From Candidatus Thorarchaeota archaeon (GTDB taxonomy: Archaea > Asgardarchaeota > Thorarchaeia > Thorarchaeales > Thorarchaeaceae): DNA of 9,731 bases. Positions 1 to 7,515 of the stretch are shown here, one piece after another. Positions within the stretch are counted from its first letter, which is position 1. Each line of letters starts with the position of its first letter. The stretch is taken from NCBI GenBank assembly GCA_030642465.1, contig DAOWNS010000047.1, forward strand, positions 1-9,731. The letters run 5' to 3'. Made by a program: the position numbers and the translations under genes. The notes under the pieces are model-generated. The model was not told the origin of the DNA. It did no database searches and saw nothing but the letters and a program-made list of their open reading frames with translations.

Positions 1-1780
1 CTCCGAACTCTACTGAGTTCTCACTCATCAGGCGATCGTTGCCCACGAGAAGAGTATAGTCTTCAACTATCGCTTGGACTCCTAGCCCGGTCATTGATAC
101 AAAGTCACGAGCTTGTGGAATCTCTATCCCCTGTTCCTCAGCATAGTAGACAATTGCCTCAGCCAACGGATGTTCACTGTTTTTCTCCACAGATGCAACG
201 AGGCGGAGCACATCCTCTTCATTAGCATCAGATACAACAAGTATGTCAGTGACCGTTGGCTTCCCTATTGTGAGGGTCCCGGTCTTATCAAAGACAATTG
301 TATCGATAGTAGGAATGACTTCAAGGCCTGAGCCAGTCTTGATTAGGATGCCATGTTGAGCGCCCTTTCCAATACCCACCATTATTGCCGTGGGTGTCGC
401 AAGTCCAAGAGCGCATGGACAAGCCGCAACAAGCACAGCTATTGAGAAGCTCAGCGCCAGAGTCCAGTCTTGGCCCAGAACCACGGCCCACAACAGGAAA
501 GTGGCTATTGATATTGTCAACACAACTGGCGTGAATACATTCGCGATGGCGTCCGCCTTGCGCTGGATAGGAGGCTTGTTGGTCTGGGCTTCCTCAACCA
601 TTTTCACAATCTGTGATAGAACCGTATCCTTGCCAACTTTTGTTGCTCGAACTTTGAGAACGCCATTCTTGTTCACTGTCGCGCCAACGACTGAATCTCC
701 AACACTCTTACTTACGGGCGCGGGTTCACCAGTAATCATTGATTCGTCGACTCTGGATTTGCCTTCTACAACCTCGCCATCAATAGGAATCTTATCACCG
801 GGCTTAACCAGGACGATATCACCCACTTCGACTTCCTCAATTGGGATCTTGATTTCCTTTCCATCCCTCACCACTACCGCAACCTTTGCTTGAAGGTCCA
901 TGAGGCTTCGAATAGCTCTTGATGTCCGGCCTTTTGCTATAGCCTCGAGTGTTCGACCTAGCAGTATGAATGTGATCAACAGTGCTGCAGTGTCATAGAA
1001 TGAGGAGTATCCCGTCAGAATGAATGTGGTCGCAACTGAATAGAAGTACGCCGCACTTGTTCCTATCATGATAAGAGTGTCCATGTTCGTTTTAGCGTGA
1101 CGTGCAGCTCTAAGAGCCGACTTGAGGAAAGGATAGCCTGCAATGAACTGAATCGGTGTTGTCAGAATGAACATGACTAGATTGTGCGGAAAATCTACTG
1201 GGAGATACGGTGCAAGAAAGCCAAAATGAATCAGAACCACTGGAATCGTGAGAACTAAGGAGAAAGCCAATAGCCGCGAATAGTACTGAACCTCCTTCTC
1301 CCTAGCTAGGGTTTCCCTATCTGAATGAGATTCTGAACTTTCCTCTATCTCTAGTCCCATCTCTTTCAGAGCGCGTTTTACAATCCTAAGTGTGACAAGG
1401 TCCTCGTCATACTCCACAATAATGCGGTCGGACTTGGGAAATGTGTCCACATTGAGCACGCCATCGATATCACCAATCCGTGAGGGAATCAGTTCCCATT
1501 CTTCTTCAGATGGTTTCTGAGCGAGCTTGAACGTCATTGCCGGTCGCATTGGACGATAGCCAGTTGACTCGATCGCTCTCTCTAGAGAAGCTCTATCTAC
1601 TTGGCCAGGTTCGTACTCGATAACAGCCTTCTCATCCAAGAGGCTAATTGTTGCTCCAAGAACACCATCCTGTGCTAGTAATGATTTCTCAATTGATGCG
1701 ACACAAGAAGCACAGTGCATCCCCTCGATCTTCATGGATATTCGTTTCTTCTTGTCCTTAGCATCTGTCGCTTTGCTCAA
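1..1780 (-). CDS. copA: Copper-translocating P1B-type ATPase, C-terminus beyond window
   Basis: This membrane pump uses ATP to export Cu(I) (or Ag(I)) from the cytoplasm. The visible 593 residues run in family order. There is an HMA metal-binding domain with GMHCASC (C23, C26), then a second HMA-like fold at about 81-147 without cysteines. Two membrane pairs follow (about 166-290), then the actuator loop with TGEP (350-353), the membrane metal site CPC (C454, C456), the phosphorylation motif DKTGT (D498) and the nucleotide-binding SEHPL (H537). The GDGxNDxP hinge and last two helices, about 200 residues in this family, lie beyond position 1. I chose the TTG at 1780 because the frame fits the HMA domain closely and a weak GGTG lies just upstream. 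A GTG at 1813 is the other in-frame choice. The CPC motif and HMA type favour copper, but the last helices that confirm this are not visible. Confidence 0.95.
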   Translation of the reverse strand, partial: MSKATDAKDKKKRISMKIEGMHCASCVASIEKSLLAQDGVLGATISLLDEKAVIEYEPGQVDRASLERAIESTGYRPMRPAMTFKLAQKPSEEEWELIPSRIGDIDGVLNVDTFPKSDRIIVEYDEDLVTLRIVKRALKEMGLEIEESSESHSDRETLAREKEVQYYSRLLAFSLVLTIPVVLIHFGFLAPYLPVDFPHNLVMFILTTPIQFIAGYPFLKSALRAARHAKTNMDTLIMIGTSAAYFYSVATTFILTGYSSFYDTAALLITFILLGRTLEAIAKGRTSRAIRSLMDLQAKVAVVVRDGKEIKIPIEEVEVGDIVLVKPGDKIPIDGEVVEGKSRVDESMITGEPAPVSKSVGDSVVGATVNKNGVLKVRATKVGKDTVLSQIVKMVEEAQTNKPPIQRKADAIANVFTPVVLTISIATFLLWAVVLGQDWTLALSFSIAVLVAACPCALGLATPTAIMVGIGKGAQHGILIKTGSGLEVIPTIDTIVFDKTGTLTIGKPTVTDILVVSDANEEDVLRLVASVEKNSEHPLAEAIVYYAEEQGIEIPQARDFVSMTGLGVQAIVEDYTLLVGNDRLMSENSVEFG

Positions 1781-1819
1781 CTTAATCCACCCGCGAGTAG
1801 TGAAAGAAACCACTATAGG

Positions 1820-1854
1820 TTAACTATGGTAAAACGATAATGCACAATAGTTAA
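1820..1854 (-). promoter_or_regulatory. Putative copA promoter with inverted repeat
   Basis: TTAACTAT at 1820-1827 and its exact reverse complement ATAGTTAA at 1847-1854 form 8-bp arms separated by 19 bases. Read on the minus strand, the distal arm is part of an AT-rich TATTTAACTAT that could be the TATA box. The proximal arm then falls about 25 bases downstream, near the expected transcription start, leaving a leader of about 45 bases before the TTG start. A repressor bound across both arms would cover the promoter. A second, imperfect repeat (ACTATAG at 1812-1818, CTATGGT at 1824-1830) overlaps the proximal arm. The repeat is visible directly; the operator role is inferred. Confidence 0.4.
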
Positions 1855-1954
1855 ATACTTATGGCTGCAGGACCTGGCATTCTTGGCGATACTCGATTGA
1901 ATAAACAAGTAGTGCAGGATTTCCTTTCGCTTTATGCAACGAACTGACTACATG

Positions 1955-1962
1955 TTTATTAG
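1955..1962 (+). promoter_or_regulatory. Possible TATA box for the four-helix membrane protein
   Basis: TTTATTAG lies about 45 bases ahead of the TTG start at 2006. A transcription start 25 bases downstream would leave a short leader that just includes the GGAGG site. It rests only on base composition and spacing. Confidence 0.25.
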
Positions 1963-1990
1963 TTGACAGAGCCGTTGGAGCTTAGGATGT

Positions 1991-1995
1991 GGAGG
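1991..1995 (+). promoter_or_regulatory. Shine-Dalgarno site deciding the TTG start at 2006
   Basis: A GGAGG core lies ten bases before the TTG at 2006. It is the best match to the 16S rRNA tail near this gene and supports TTG over the in-frame ATG at 2048, which has only a weaker GGGGTG upstream. Confidence 0.6.
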
Positions 1996-2005
1996 GAAAG
2001 CTAAG

Positions 2006-2383
2006 TTGAAAGGAATAAGGTCTTCGGATAGCCCTAGGGGTGTAGGCATGATTGCCACCCTGGAGATCTTATTTGGAATCGGGTTTTCTGCACTGGGTCT
2101 ACTAGTCTTGCTCTTTGACATAGTCAATGGACTCCTGTTGATAGGTTATGGTGTAGTCCTCATTGCCTTAGGATGGGCGCTTGATGCTCTGTATTCTTGG
2201 GCGTGGTGGGGGAATATCTTGACAAATGCTGTAACATTGCTTGGGATACTAATTAGAGTGCTGATGGACATCCCTTCAGCCAGCGATATCTTGTTCAGCA
2301 ACATCATAAGCATAGCGTTGGAAATTACAATCATTGTCTATCTCTTGACACCAGGCGTTAGAAGTCAGTTTAGCAGTGGCTAA
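2006..2383 (+). CDS. Small protein with four predicted membrane segments, function unknown
   Basis: This is a 125-residue, very hydrophobic protein that I do not recognise as a named family. After a short charged N-terminus (KGIRSSDSPRG) come four hydrophobic stretches at about 15-39, 42-62, 68-88 and 94-115, and a short tail containing TPGVRSQF. Tails of the type L-x-P-x-V-R-x-x-F are common at the ends of small archaeal membrane proteins, but this does not give a function. The TTG start follows a GGAGG site; an ATG at 2048 would remove 14 residues and leave all four segments intact. The gene converges on GTPase A with 63 bases between the stops, so the two are not co-transcribed. Confidence 0.75.
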   Translation: MKGIRSSDSPRGVGMIATLEILFGIGFSALGLLVLLFDIVNGLLLIGYGVVLIALGWALDALYSWAWWGNILTNAVTLLGILIRVLMDIPSASDILFSNIISIALEITIIVYLLTPGVRSQFSSG

Positions 2384-2446
2384 GAGAGAGCGCGCTCTGA
2401 CAGTAATAACCCGGACGATAAGGAAGTTTCTCGCCTTTGCAGGGGA

Positions 2447-3046
2447 CTAGATCCCAGGGTCACCCTGAAAGATACCGGACCCGTCATCCTTCTCCGCCAT
2501 TGACATCATCTTGAGCAGGTGAGTGAATGTGTCTTGGATGTTCTCGCCTGTCTTTGCCGAGGTTTCTATGAACACCGCAGGAACTTCCAGCTTGTCAATG
2601 AAGTACTTGGTGAAGGCTTCACCCTCCTCCGTAGTGATAACCTTGGACGCATCCACCCCTGGCCGCAGGTCAATCTTGTTAGCCACGATAACTGTTGGCG
2701 GTAAAGAGCCCATGTTCCGGTAGGCTTCGACAAACCATTTTGAGGCATTATCGAACGAATCCCTATTGACGACACTGTACACGAGAATAATCCCGTTGGA
2801 CCCGTGGTAGTAATGGCCTCGAACCTTCTCGAACGTTGGCTGACCCGCAAGATCCCAAAGAATAAATTTCACGACTTTCTGATCAAACAGAACGCGCTTT
2901 GTTGCGAGGTCCACGCCGATGGTCGCAAGATGGCCTTCCAAGAAATCCTCGCCCAGGTAGTTGCGCCTGATGCTAGTCTTGCCTACAGCCCCATCACCAA
3001 TCAACACAGCTTTTAGTACTCTACTGCCATCATCCTGGTCCTTCAT
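2447..3046 (-). CDS. Rab/Ras-like small GTPase A
   Basis: This 199-residue GTP-binding switch has the length and motif order of the Ras/Rab superfamily. G1 is GDGAVGKTS (17-25), G2 is T42 in ATIGVD, G3 is WDLAGQ (64-69) with the catalytic glutamine Q69 (Ras Q61), G4 is NKID (123-126), and G5 is TSAKTG (162-167). All residues needed to bind and hydrolyse GTP are present. G3 reads DLAG, whereas eukaryotic Ras and Rab have DTAG. The C-terminus (about 183-199) is acidic and glycine-rich, and the protein contains no cysteine, so lipid attachment of the Rab or Ras kind is excluded. A GAGGAG site at 3055-3060 lies eight bases before the ATG. The gene is divergent from the large surface protein and closely paralogous to the GTPase at 7516-8106. 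Cellular role and partners are unknown. Confidence 0.95.
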   Translation of the reverse strand: MKDQDDGSRVLKAVLIGDGAVGKTSIRRNYLGEDFLEGHLATIGVDLATKRVLFDQKVVKFILWDLAGQPTFEKVRGHYYHGSNGIILVYSVVNRDSFDNASKWFVEAYRNMGSLPPTVIVANKIDLRPGVDASKVITTEEGEAFTKYFIDKLEVPAVFIETSAKTGENIQDTFTHLLKMMSMAEKDDGSGIFQGDPGI

Positions 3047-3054
3047 TCGAAATG

Positions 3055-3060
3055 CTCCTC
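3055..3060 (-). promoter_or_regulatory. Shine-Dalgarno site of GTPase A
   Basis: GAGGAG on the minus strand lies eight bases ahead of the ATG at 3046 and fixes the start of GTPase A. The rest of the 285-base divergent region (3047-3331) holds no clear gene or strong TATA box. AGTATACAAT near 3203-3212 is the best AT-rich candidate for the surface-protein promoter. Confidence 0.6.
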
Positions 3061-3318
3061 TCGATCAACTCGGGAGAATCTGCTTGGGTCCACTATCAAT
3101 AGATGATGACCCGCTTGAACCTCCCGATACCGTTTTGGCACTCACGGTACTGGTAATTCGAGGAAATAAGGTTAGCGAATGGGACAGAATCTGTATGCTC
3201 TTGTGAGTATACAATCTCTAGAATGCAGCTTGTCCATTGGAACACGCCAAGGGCACGCACAAAGAACAGATAAGGGTAGATTTCCGCCGGTCTGTTATCA
3301 CGCTATTCAGTTGTTCTT

Positions 3319-3323
3319 GGGAG
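3319..3323 (+). promoter_or_regulatory. Shine-Dalgarno site deciding the ATG at 3332
   Basis: GGGAG lies eight bases before the ATG at 3332. The residues that follow form a clear signal peptide, so translation starts here although the frame is open for another 51 codons upstream. Confidence 0.65.
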
Positions 3324-3331
3324 AAATAAAA

Positions 3332-5644
3332 ATGAATTCGAATCTGAAACGCTTTGCGCTGCTTATGGTTCTAATGTGGCTGTCGTCATCAGTTCTGCTT
3401 CTAGCGGGACCTCATACGATGATACTTGAAAACTCGGACAATAATCAGACCATTGACGGTCCAAACCAAGTGATGGAGGTTTCTGAAACCGATTTGGATA
3501 GAGTGGATTGGTCAGCGAATCATGTCCCAAATCCAGGATTCGAGCTATGGCAGAATCCACATCAACTAGATGATTACTGGAGCTCTTCGGACCGAACAAC
3601 TGAGCATTTTGGATGGTACGCATCTTCACCCTGGCCCGTCAATGAAGGCACTCGATCTCTGGGGATCCAGGCACGTGCCATAGACTACGACCATCCCTCA
3701 GAGTTTCGCATCACAAAGACACAATGGATGTCATGGTCGAACCCCACGAATCTGTCACTGAAACTTGATTACTACATCGATGAGAATCCTAACCCCGCTA
3801 CGGATTTCGACCATTTCGTGATCCACTTGGAGCTGGGGGCACCTGGTGATAGGGATATGTGGTACTACTTGACAGGAGGGGAAACCAAGACAAATCAATC
3901 AGCAAATGTGTACTTTATGCTAGATAGTCCAGTCGATACGTGGAATACATTCGATAGAAACATCACAGAAGACTTCTTCGATTACTATGGATTTTATCCG
4001 ACCACCTTCATTTTGATGGAATTCTTCCTTGTTAGCAGGACAAACGACTACATTCGCGTCTTTCTAGATGATGTATACTTGGTAAACTCAACATATGTGC
4101 AGATGGGAGGACTAGTTGGGTGGGGCAACTTCGAAACCGGAGGCACTGGCAGCAGTTATTGGAATTGGTACAACCAAGATCCAGCAGACATCTCACAGAG
4201 CACCCTAAGGAGGACTGGCGACTGGAGTCTCAACATGACTGCCCTGTCAAACGGGAACAGAAGCAATTGCAAAGTTAGCAAGAGCTATGACGTTAGGTTG
4301 ACAGAGCTAAATCCAGACCGTCTATCATTCTGGTGGAGAATTGAAGACTTACAAGAATCTAAGGACGAAACCTATGCTTATCTAGAGGTGGAATGCGAAA
4401 ATGACACAGGGGACTCATTCCCTGTGTGGTATTGGCTCACATACGGTGGAGGCGAATCAGCACCGATTGATTATGATGGATATCAGATGATAGATGTCGA
4501 TGGCTTCAACACAACAGGAAGCTGGCAATTCTTCAACCGAAGCATATTCGAAGACATTACAGCCGTCAATCAGACCCAAGAGCTAATAGTAGAAAACGTG
4601 GAATTACATGTCTTTGTTCGCCAAGGTGGCCGCTTGAGCGTCTTATTCGACGACTTATCATTTGTATCTGCTGCTTTGAACGACATGGGCTATGAAGACC
4701 AACTGGACGTGGGGACTCCAATCCGCGCCTGGGGTTACGATAGCCCTTCATTTCTGGTGACTGACCAAGCATTTTCTGGAGAGAAAGCTGCAAACCTCAC
4801 TATCGTAGATGGCGATTCCTATCAAGAGAGTCAGCGCTTTGCTTCAATGCCGCTCACGGAAGATACTGAAACTTTCTTGGATATCAACTGGCGCTTGGAA
4901 GACTTCTCCGGGCTCGATGGCGAACTCGTAGGCGTTGAAGTATACCTCGACGAAGGCCTAGCCTTTGCATACATCTTTGCTAACGGATCGGATCCTGCGG
5001 CAGCTAATGGATTTGACGAGTACATCATCCTGCCTGAAGCAAATACTGAAGGGTCTTGGTTCAACATGCAAAGATGTCTTTCCAAGGACTATGAAACTCT
5101 CTTTGGATCGGCCCCTGACACGAGCATCGTTTACATATACCTTCTAGCGGAATCAGAAACCGGTGGACGAATAGAGATACTGTTTGATGACTTCTATCTC
5201 TACCAAGACCCAGCACCTGATGTGCACGGCGTGATGCACTCTCCCTACCAGCCCGGTGTCGGTGCAGTTGTGCGGGTTGCAGCTATCGTTATCGATCCAA
5301 GCTTGGATATAGTCACGCTTCACTACAGAGTAAACGATGGGTCTTGGACCAATATGGAGATGAGTCTACTTGTCGACGACGTGTACAACGCCTCCATCCC
5401 TGGGCAGTCAGTGGATTTAGCGGTTGAATACTACATCACGGCAGAGGACACGTTTGGGAAGGTTACTACTGCGCTCAATGGTCTGGATTACTTCAGCTAC
5501 ATCGTTGCGACCACTGCGATTATCGACCCGATCCCTCCGGACGCGTCGCCATGGATAGGTGTCATAGGCTCCATTATTGTGGCGGTAGTGGTTGGTATAT
5601 TGGTCTACATCTTCATCATTCGGCCAAAGCAGGAAGCAACCTAG
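3332..5644 (+). CDS. Secreted modular surface protein with C-terminal membrane anchor
   Basis: This 770-residue protein is probably displayed outside the cell. It has an N-terminal signal peptide (basic NLKR, then a hydrophobic core to about residue 26) and a C-terminal membrane helix (about 741-763) followed by a basic cytoplasmic tail, RPKQEAT. Between them lie three tandem modules of about 170-195 residues, at roughly 62-250, 258-446 and 452-624. Each ends with the same strand signature: FLDDVYL (244-250), LFDDLSF (438-444), LFDDFYL (617-623). The first opens with NPGFE (67-71), as in CBM4/9-type jelly-roll folds. An Ig/FN3-like domain follows (about 631-720), with YNASIP and YYITAED. Fourteen N-glycosylation sequons are spread along the outside part (for example N38, N140, N188, N210, N252, N301, N393, N488, N686). 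Ligand-binding or S-layer-associated roles are possible. No enzymatic motif was seen. It is divergent from GTPase A. Confidence 0.85.
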   Translation: MNSNLKRFALLMVLMWLSSSVLLLAGPHTMILENSDNNQTIDGPNQVMEVSETDLDRVDWSANHVPNPGFELWQNPHQLDDYWSSSDRTTEHFGWYASSPWPVNEGTRSLGIQARAIDYDHPSEFRITKTQWMSWSNPTNLSLKLDYYIDENPNPATDFDHFVIHLELGAPGDRDMWYYLTGGETKTNQSANVYFMLDSPVDTWNTFDRNITEDFFDYYGFYPTTFILMEFFLVSRTNDYIRVFLDDVYLVNSTYVQMGGLVGWGNFETGGTGSSYWNWYNQDPADISQSTLRRTGDWSLNMTALSNGNRSNCKVSKSYDVRLTELNPDRLSFWWRIEDLQESKDETYAYLEVECENDTGDSFPVWYWLTYGGGESAPIDYDGYQMIDVDGFNTTGSWQFFNRSIFEDITAVNQTQELIVENVELHVFVRQGGRLSVLFDDLSFVSAALNDMGYEDQLDVGTPIRAWGYDSPSFLVTDQAFSGEKAANLTIVDGDSYQESQRFASMPLTEDTETFLDINWRLEDFSGLDGELVGVEVYLDEGLAFAYIFANGSDPAAANGFDEYIILPEANTEGSWFNMQRCLSKDYETLFGSAPDTSIVYIYLLAESETGGRIEILFDDFYLYQDPAPDVHGVMHSPYQPGVGAVVRVAAIVIDPSLDIVTLHYRVNDGSWTNMEMSLLVDDVYNASIPGQSVDLAVEYYITAEDTFGKVTTALNGLDYFSYIVATTAIIDPIPPDASPWIGVIGSIIVAVVVGILVYIFIIRPKQEAT

Positions 5645-5766
5645 CATATCAGAACTCCAGATGTCGCAGCATTGCGCGCTTCGCAGTTCGGGGATGAGTC
5701 GCTCCTATCTTCACGCGGCTGCATCCCTGAAACTGCATGAAGTTCATGATACCCATTGCCACTCGT
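5645..5766 (+). other. Convergent intergenic region
   Basis: This 122-base stretch separates the stops of the surface protein and the YcaQ-like gene. I see no gene, no T-rich terminator and no strong hairpin. The only structure is the short odd palindrome CATGAAGTTCATG at 5736-5748 (6-bp arms). Confidence 0.6.
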
Positions 5767-6894
5767 TCAACTAGAGCTATCGTTTGCGCGGCCTTTCTCG
5801 AAATGCAGCGTCTTGATCTCCAACAGTCCATCAGCCCTGTGTCTCTTGGCATCCATTCGTCCAACTAGCTCGTGGCCGTCAAGAATCGGAAGCACATAGT
5901 AGCCGGAAACGCGCTTCGCTGCCGGAGTATAGGCCTCCAGCTTGTACTCGAAGTTCCATATCTTTCGAGGACGATGACGCTCCCTCATTATGTTGTCAAA
6001 AGGACTAAGAAAGAGCGCTGCACCTTTATCCAGTTGGCTATCAGCCGAGTTCACAAGTGCATCATGATTCTTTCCAAGGACGAAATAGCGATTTCCGAAA
6101 CCGGCTATGGAAACCTCTTCCACAACTCCATCTTGACGAAGGCTATCGAGATAACCCTCTATTGCTGTTCGACTACTTTTCCATAAAACACGTGCCGGCA
6201 TTCGACCCAGATAGACCTTGATATCCTCGTAACTCGCTAGACCCAGGGAACCAAGGATTGTTTGAATCACGAAGTTGGCCACTTGCGTATCCGTCATGGA
6301 TTCTGAATCTTGACCGGACGGGAGCACTCTCTCAGTGAGGTCGTAGTATTTCTGGAACCCCTTTCGGTAGGCCACCATGAGGCGCCCCACTGTGAACAAA
6401 TGCTCTAAGGCGCGTTTCTCTCTTTTCCAATCCCACCAACCATGCCCCCCCTTCTCTCTCGCGCTCAAACTGGCGCTTTGGGTCGGACCATTATTTTTCA
6501 CGTGACGATAGACTGATTCAACAGTGTCCTTGTTCTTCACGCCCCACTCAACCTTCCAACCTGTAGTCTGCTTGCCCAGCTGTTCCATCTTCCAAGCGTA
6601 GAATGGGAAAGCCTCCATTGGTACCAGACACATTGCGTGTGACCAGAACTCGAACAGCTTGCCGCGACGTTCGAGTGCCCATACCTCACCTTCCTTGTAG
6701 CTCGCTAATCTGCAGAAGGTGGTGAGATCGTGACTTCTCGTGACAACGGATATTGTATCGATTTGGATATTATGAAGCCTCTTCGCGACCTTCAGAATGG
6801 TTCTCGATGGTTTCGCGGTCCTAAGTCCTTGAATATCGAGGATGAATCTCTGAGCCTGTTCTTGAGAAACCTCAATCATATCGCAATTCCACAC
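5767..6894 (-). CDS. ycaQ: YcaQ/AlkX-like DNA glycosylase (winged-helix HTH_42 family)
   Basis: YcaQ proteins, with their actinobacterial relative AlkZ, are DNA glycosylases that excise bulky N7-alkylated purines and unhook interstrand crosslinks. The catalytic signature is Q-phi-D in YcaQ and Q-phi-Q in AlkZ. Here it reads QID (Q44, D46), followed by the family pattern TISVVTRSHDL. Other matches are FEFWSHAMCL (81-90), a central helical region starting WWDWKREK (153-160), LSPFDN (296-301) and the C-terminal beta region with YTPAAKR (322-328) and YYVLPIL (332-338). The length of 375 residues is near the usual 380-400. The frame opens with a GTG at 6894. An ATG at 6879 (residue 6), preceded by GGGTGTGG, is an equally good start and loses nothing conserved. 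The gene lies 59 bases behind the zinc-ribbon gene on the same strand and may share its transcript. Substrate range in this organism is inferred from the family only. Confidence 0.88.
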   Translation of the reverse strand: MWNCDMIEVSQEQAQRFILDIQGLRTAKPSRTILKVAKRLHNIQIDTISVVTRSHDLTTFCRLASYKEGEVWALERRGKLFEFWSHAMCLVPMEAFPFYAWKMEQLGKQTTGWKVEWGVKNKDTVESVYRHVKNNGPTQSASLSAREKGGHGWWDWKREKRALEHLFTVGRLMVAYRKGFQKYYDLTERVLPSGQDSESMTDTQVANFVIQTILGSLGLASYEDIKVYLGRMPARVLWKSSRTAIEGYLDSLRQDGVVEEVSIAGFGNRYFVLGKNHDALVNSADSQLDKGAALFLSPFDNIMRERHRPRKIWNFEYKLEAYTPAAKRVSGYYVLPILDGHELVGRMDAKRHRADGLLEIKTLHFEKGRANDSSS

Positions 6895-6953
6895 CCAGGC
6901 TTCATGAAGGCTACTACATCAGCGTTTGCGTGGATTACACAGCCCAATGCACA

Positions 6954-7421
6954 CTACGGTGCTTTCATTGTGTGTTCGCAGTAAGGGCAACGTACAGTTC
7001 CGTCCCAAGTTCGCTCGACTTCTTCAGGTGTTAGGGCCGCACCACAATTTGGACAGCTGGAAGGAATGCTTGCTATGCCCGTTGACATTGCTGTGTCTTC
7101 AACCGGGCTTTCACTCTCCATATCTGTGACCGGACGAGCAGCTTCGTAAGCGCGAACAAGTTGCTGCTGTGCCTGTTGGCGTCCGAAGTGATACATGCAT
7201 AGCAAGAGCGGAAATCCTACAAAAAACGCGAACCCACCAAGAAGAAAGCTGAGGGTTACGTAGATTAGAATGGCCATTATCATAGCCATGATCGAAGCTT
7301 CAGCGCGCTCATCTTCTCCGCGTGCTTTGTAAACCAGGAATAGGACCACACCTAGGATTGGAAAGAGTGCGACAAAAATGACGTCAATCCACTCTAACCT
7401 GTCCATGTGAATGTTCTCCAT
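6954..7421 (-). CDS. Membrane protein with C-terminal zinc ribbon
   Basis: This protein has 155 residues from the ATG at 7421. It has a membrane helix at about 10-31 and a long hydrophobic region at about 43-78 that could be one or two helices. A polar segment rich in Q, R and A follows (FGRQQAQQQL). The C-terminal zinc ribbon has CPNC (C123, C126) and CPYC (C145, C148), with GAALTPEEV and TVRCPYC between and around the pairs. Four cysteines at this spacing bind one zinc ion. Ribbons of this kind usually bind protein or nucleic acid rather than catalyse. The gene follows GTPase B by about 90 bases on the same strand, which makes it a candidate membrane partner of that GTPase, though this is inference. 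I do not recognise a specific family. A TTG two codons upstream (7427) is excluded because it directly abuts the ribosome site. Confidence 0.82.
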   Translation of the reverse strand: MENIHMDRLEWIDVIFVALFPILGVVLFLVYKARGEDERAEASIMAMIMAILIYVTLSFLLGGFAFFVGFPLLLCMYHFGRQQAQQQLVRAYEAARPVTDMESESPVEDTAMSTGIASIPSSCPNCGAALTPEEVERTWDGTVRCPYCEHTMKAP

Positions 7422-7428
7422 TTGCAAT

Positions 7429-7433
7429 CCTCC
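7429..7433 (-). promoter_or_regulatory. Shine-Dalgarno site deciding the ATG at 7421
   Basis: GGAGG on the minus strand ends seven bases before the ATG at 7421. It leaves only one base before the TTG at 7427, so the ATG is the functional start. The remainder of the 88-base gap to GTPase B contains AT-rich CATAGATATCATAG, which could be an internal promoter. Confidence 0.65.
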
Positions 7434-7515
7434 AGTGAAACGCCAATATCGAACCTATGATATCTATGTTTCCCCAAGAGCTAAATGATGTTTTGTAAGC
7501 GCTGGGTACGAGAGC

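Noticed and set aside
390..893. Long plus-strand open frame of 167 codons
   Set aside because: It lies entirely opposite the actuator and CPC region of the copper ATPase, and its serine/threonine-rich product shows no domain. It is a shadow frame.
1861..1947. Small plus-strand frame of 28 codons ahead of the four-helix protein
   Set aside because: It has no ribosome site, and the AT-rich box directly before it is too close to act as its TATA box. Composition alone does not support a gene.
2387..2398. AGAGCGCGCTCT palindrome in the convergent gap, as a terminator
   Set aside because: A hairpin would have at most a 4-bp stem around a CGCG loop, and no T-run follows. It is short and could arise by chance.
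3128..3149. TACCGT/ACGGTA inverted repeat in the divergent region upstream of GTPase A
   Set aside because: The 6-bp arms with a 10-base spacer are within chance expectation, and nothing places it at a promoter.
3179..3331. A 51-codon N-terminal extension of the surface protein
   Set aside because: The signal peptide starts at the ATG at 3332, which has a well-placed GGGAG site. The extension would bury the signal peptide, and nothing in it looks coding.
5736..5748. CATGAAGTTCATG palindrome between convergent genes
   Set aside because: The arms are only 6 bp with a one-base centre, in a place where no promoter is expected. It is too weak to call.
5872..6186. Plus-strand frame of 104 codons
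   Set aside because: It is antisense to the conserved C-terminal half of the YcaQ-like gene and has no recognisable features.
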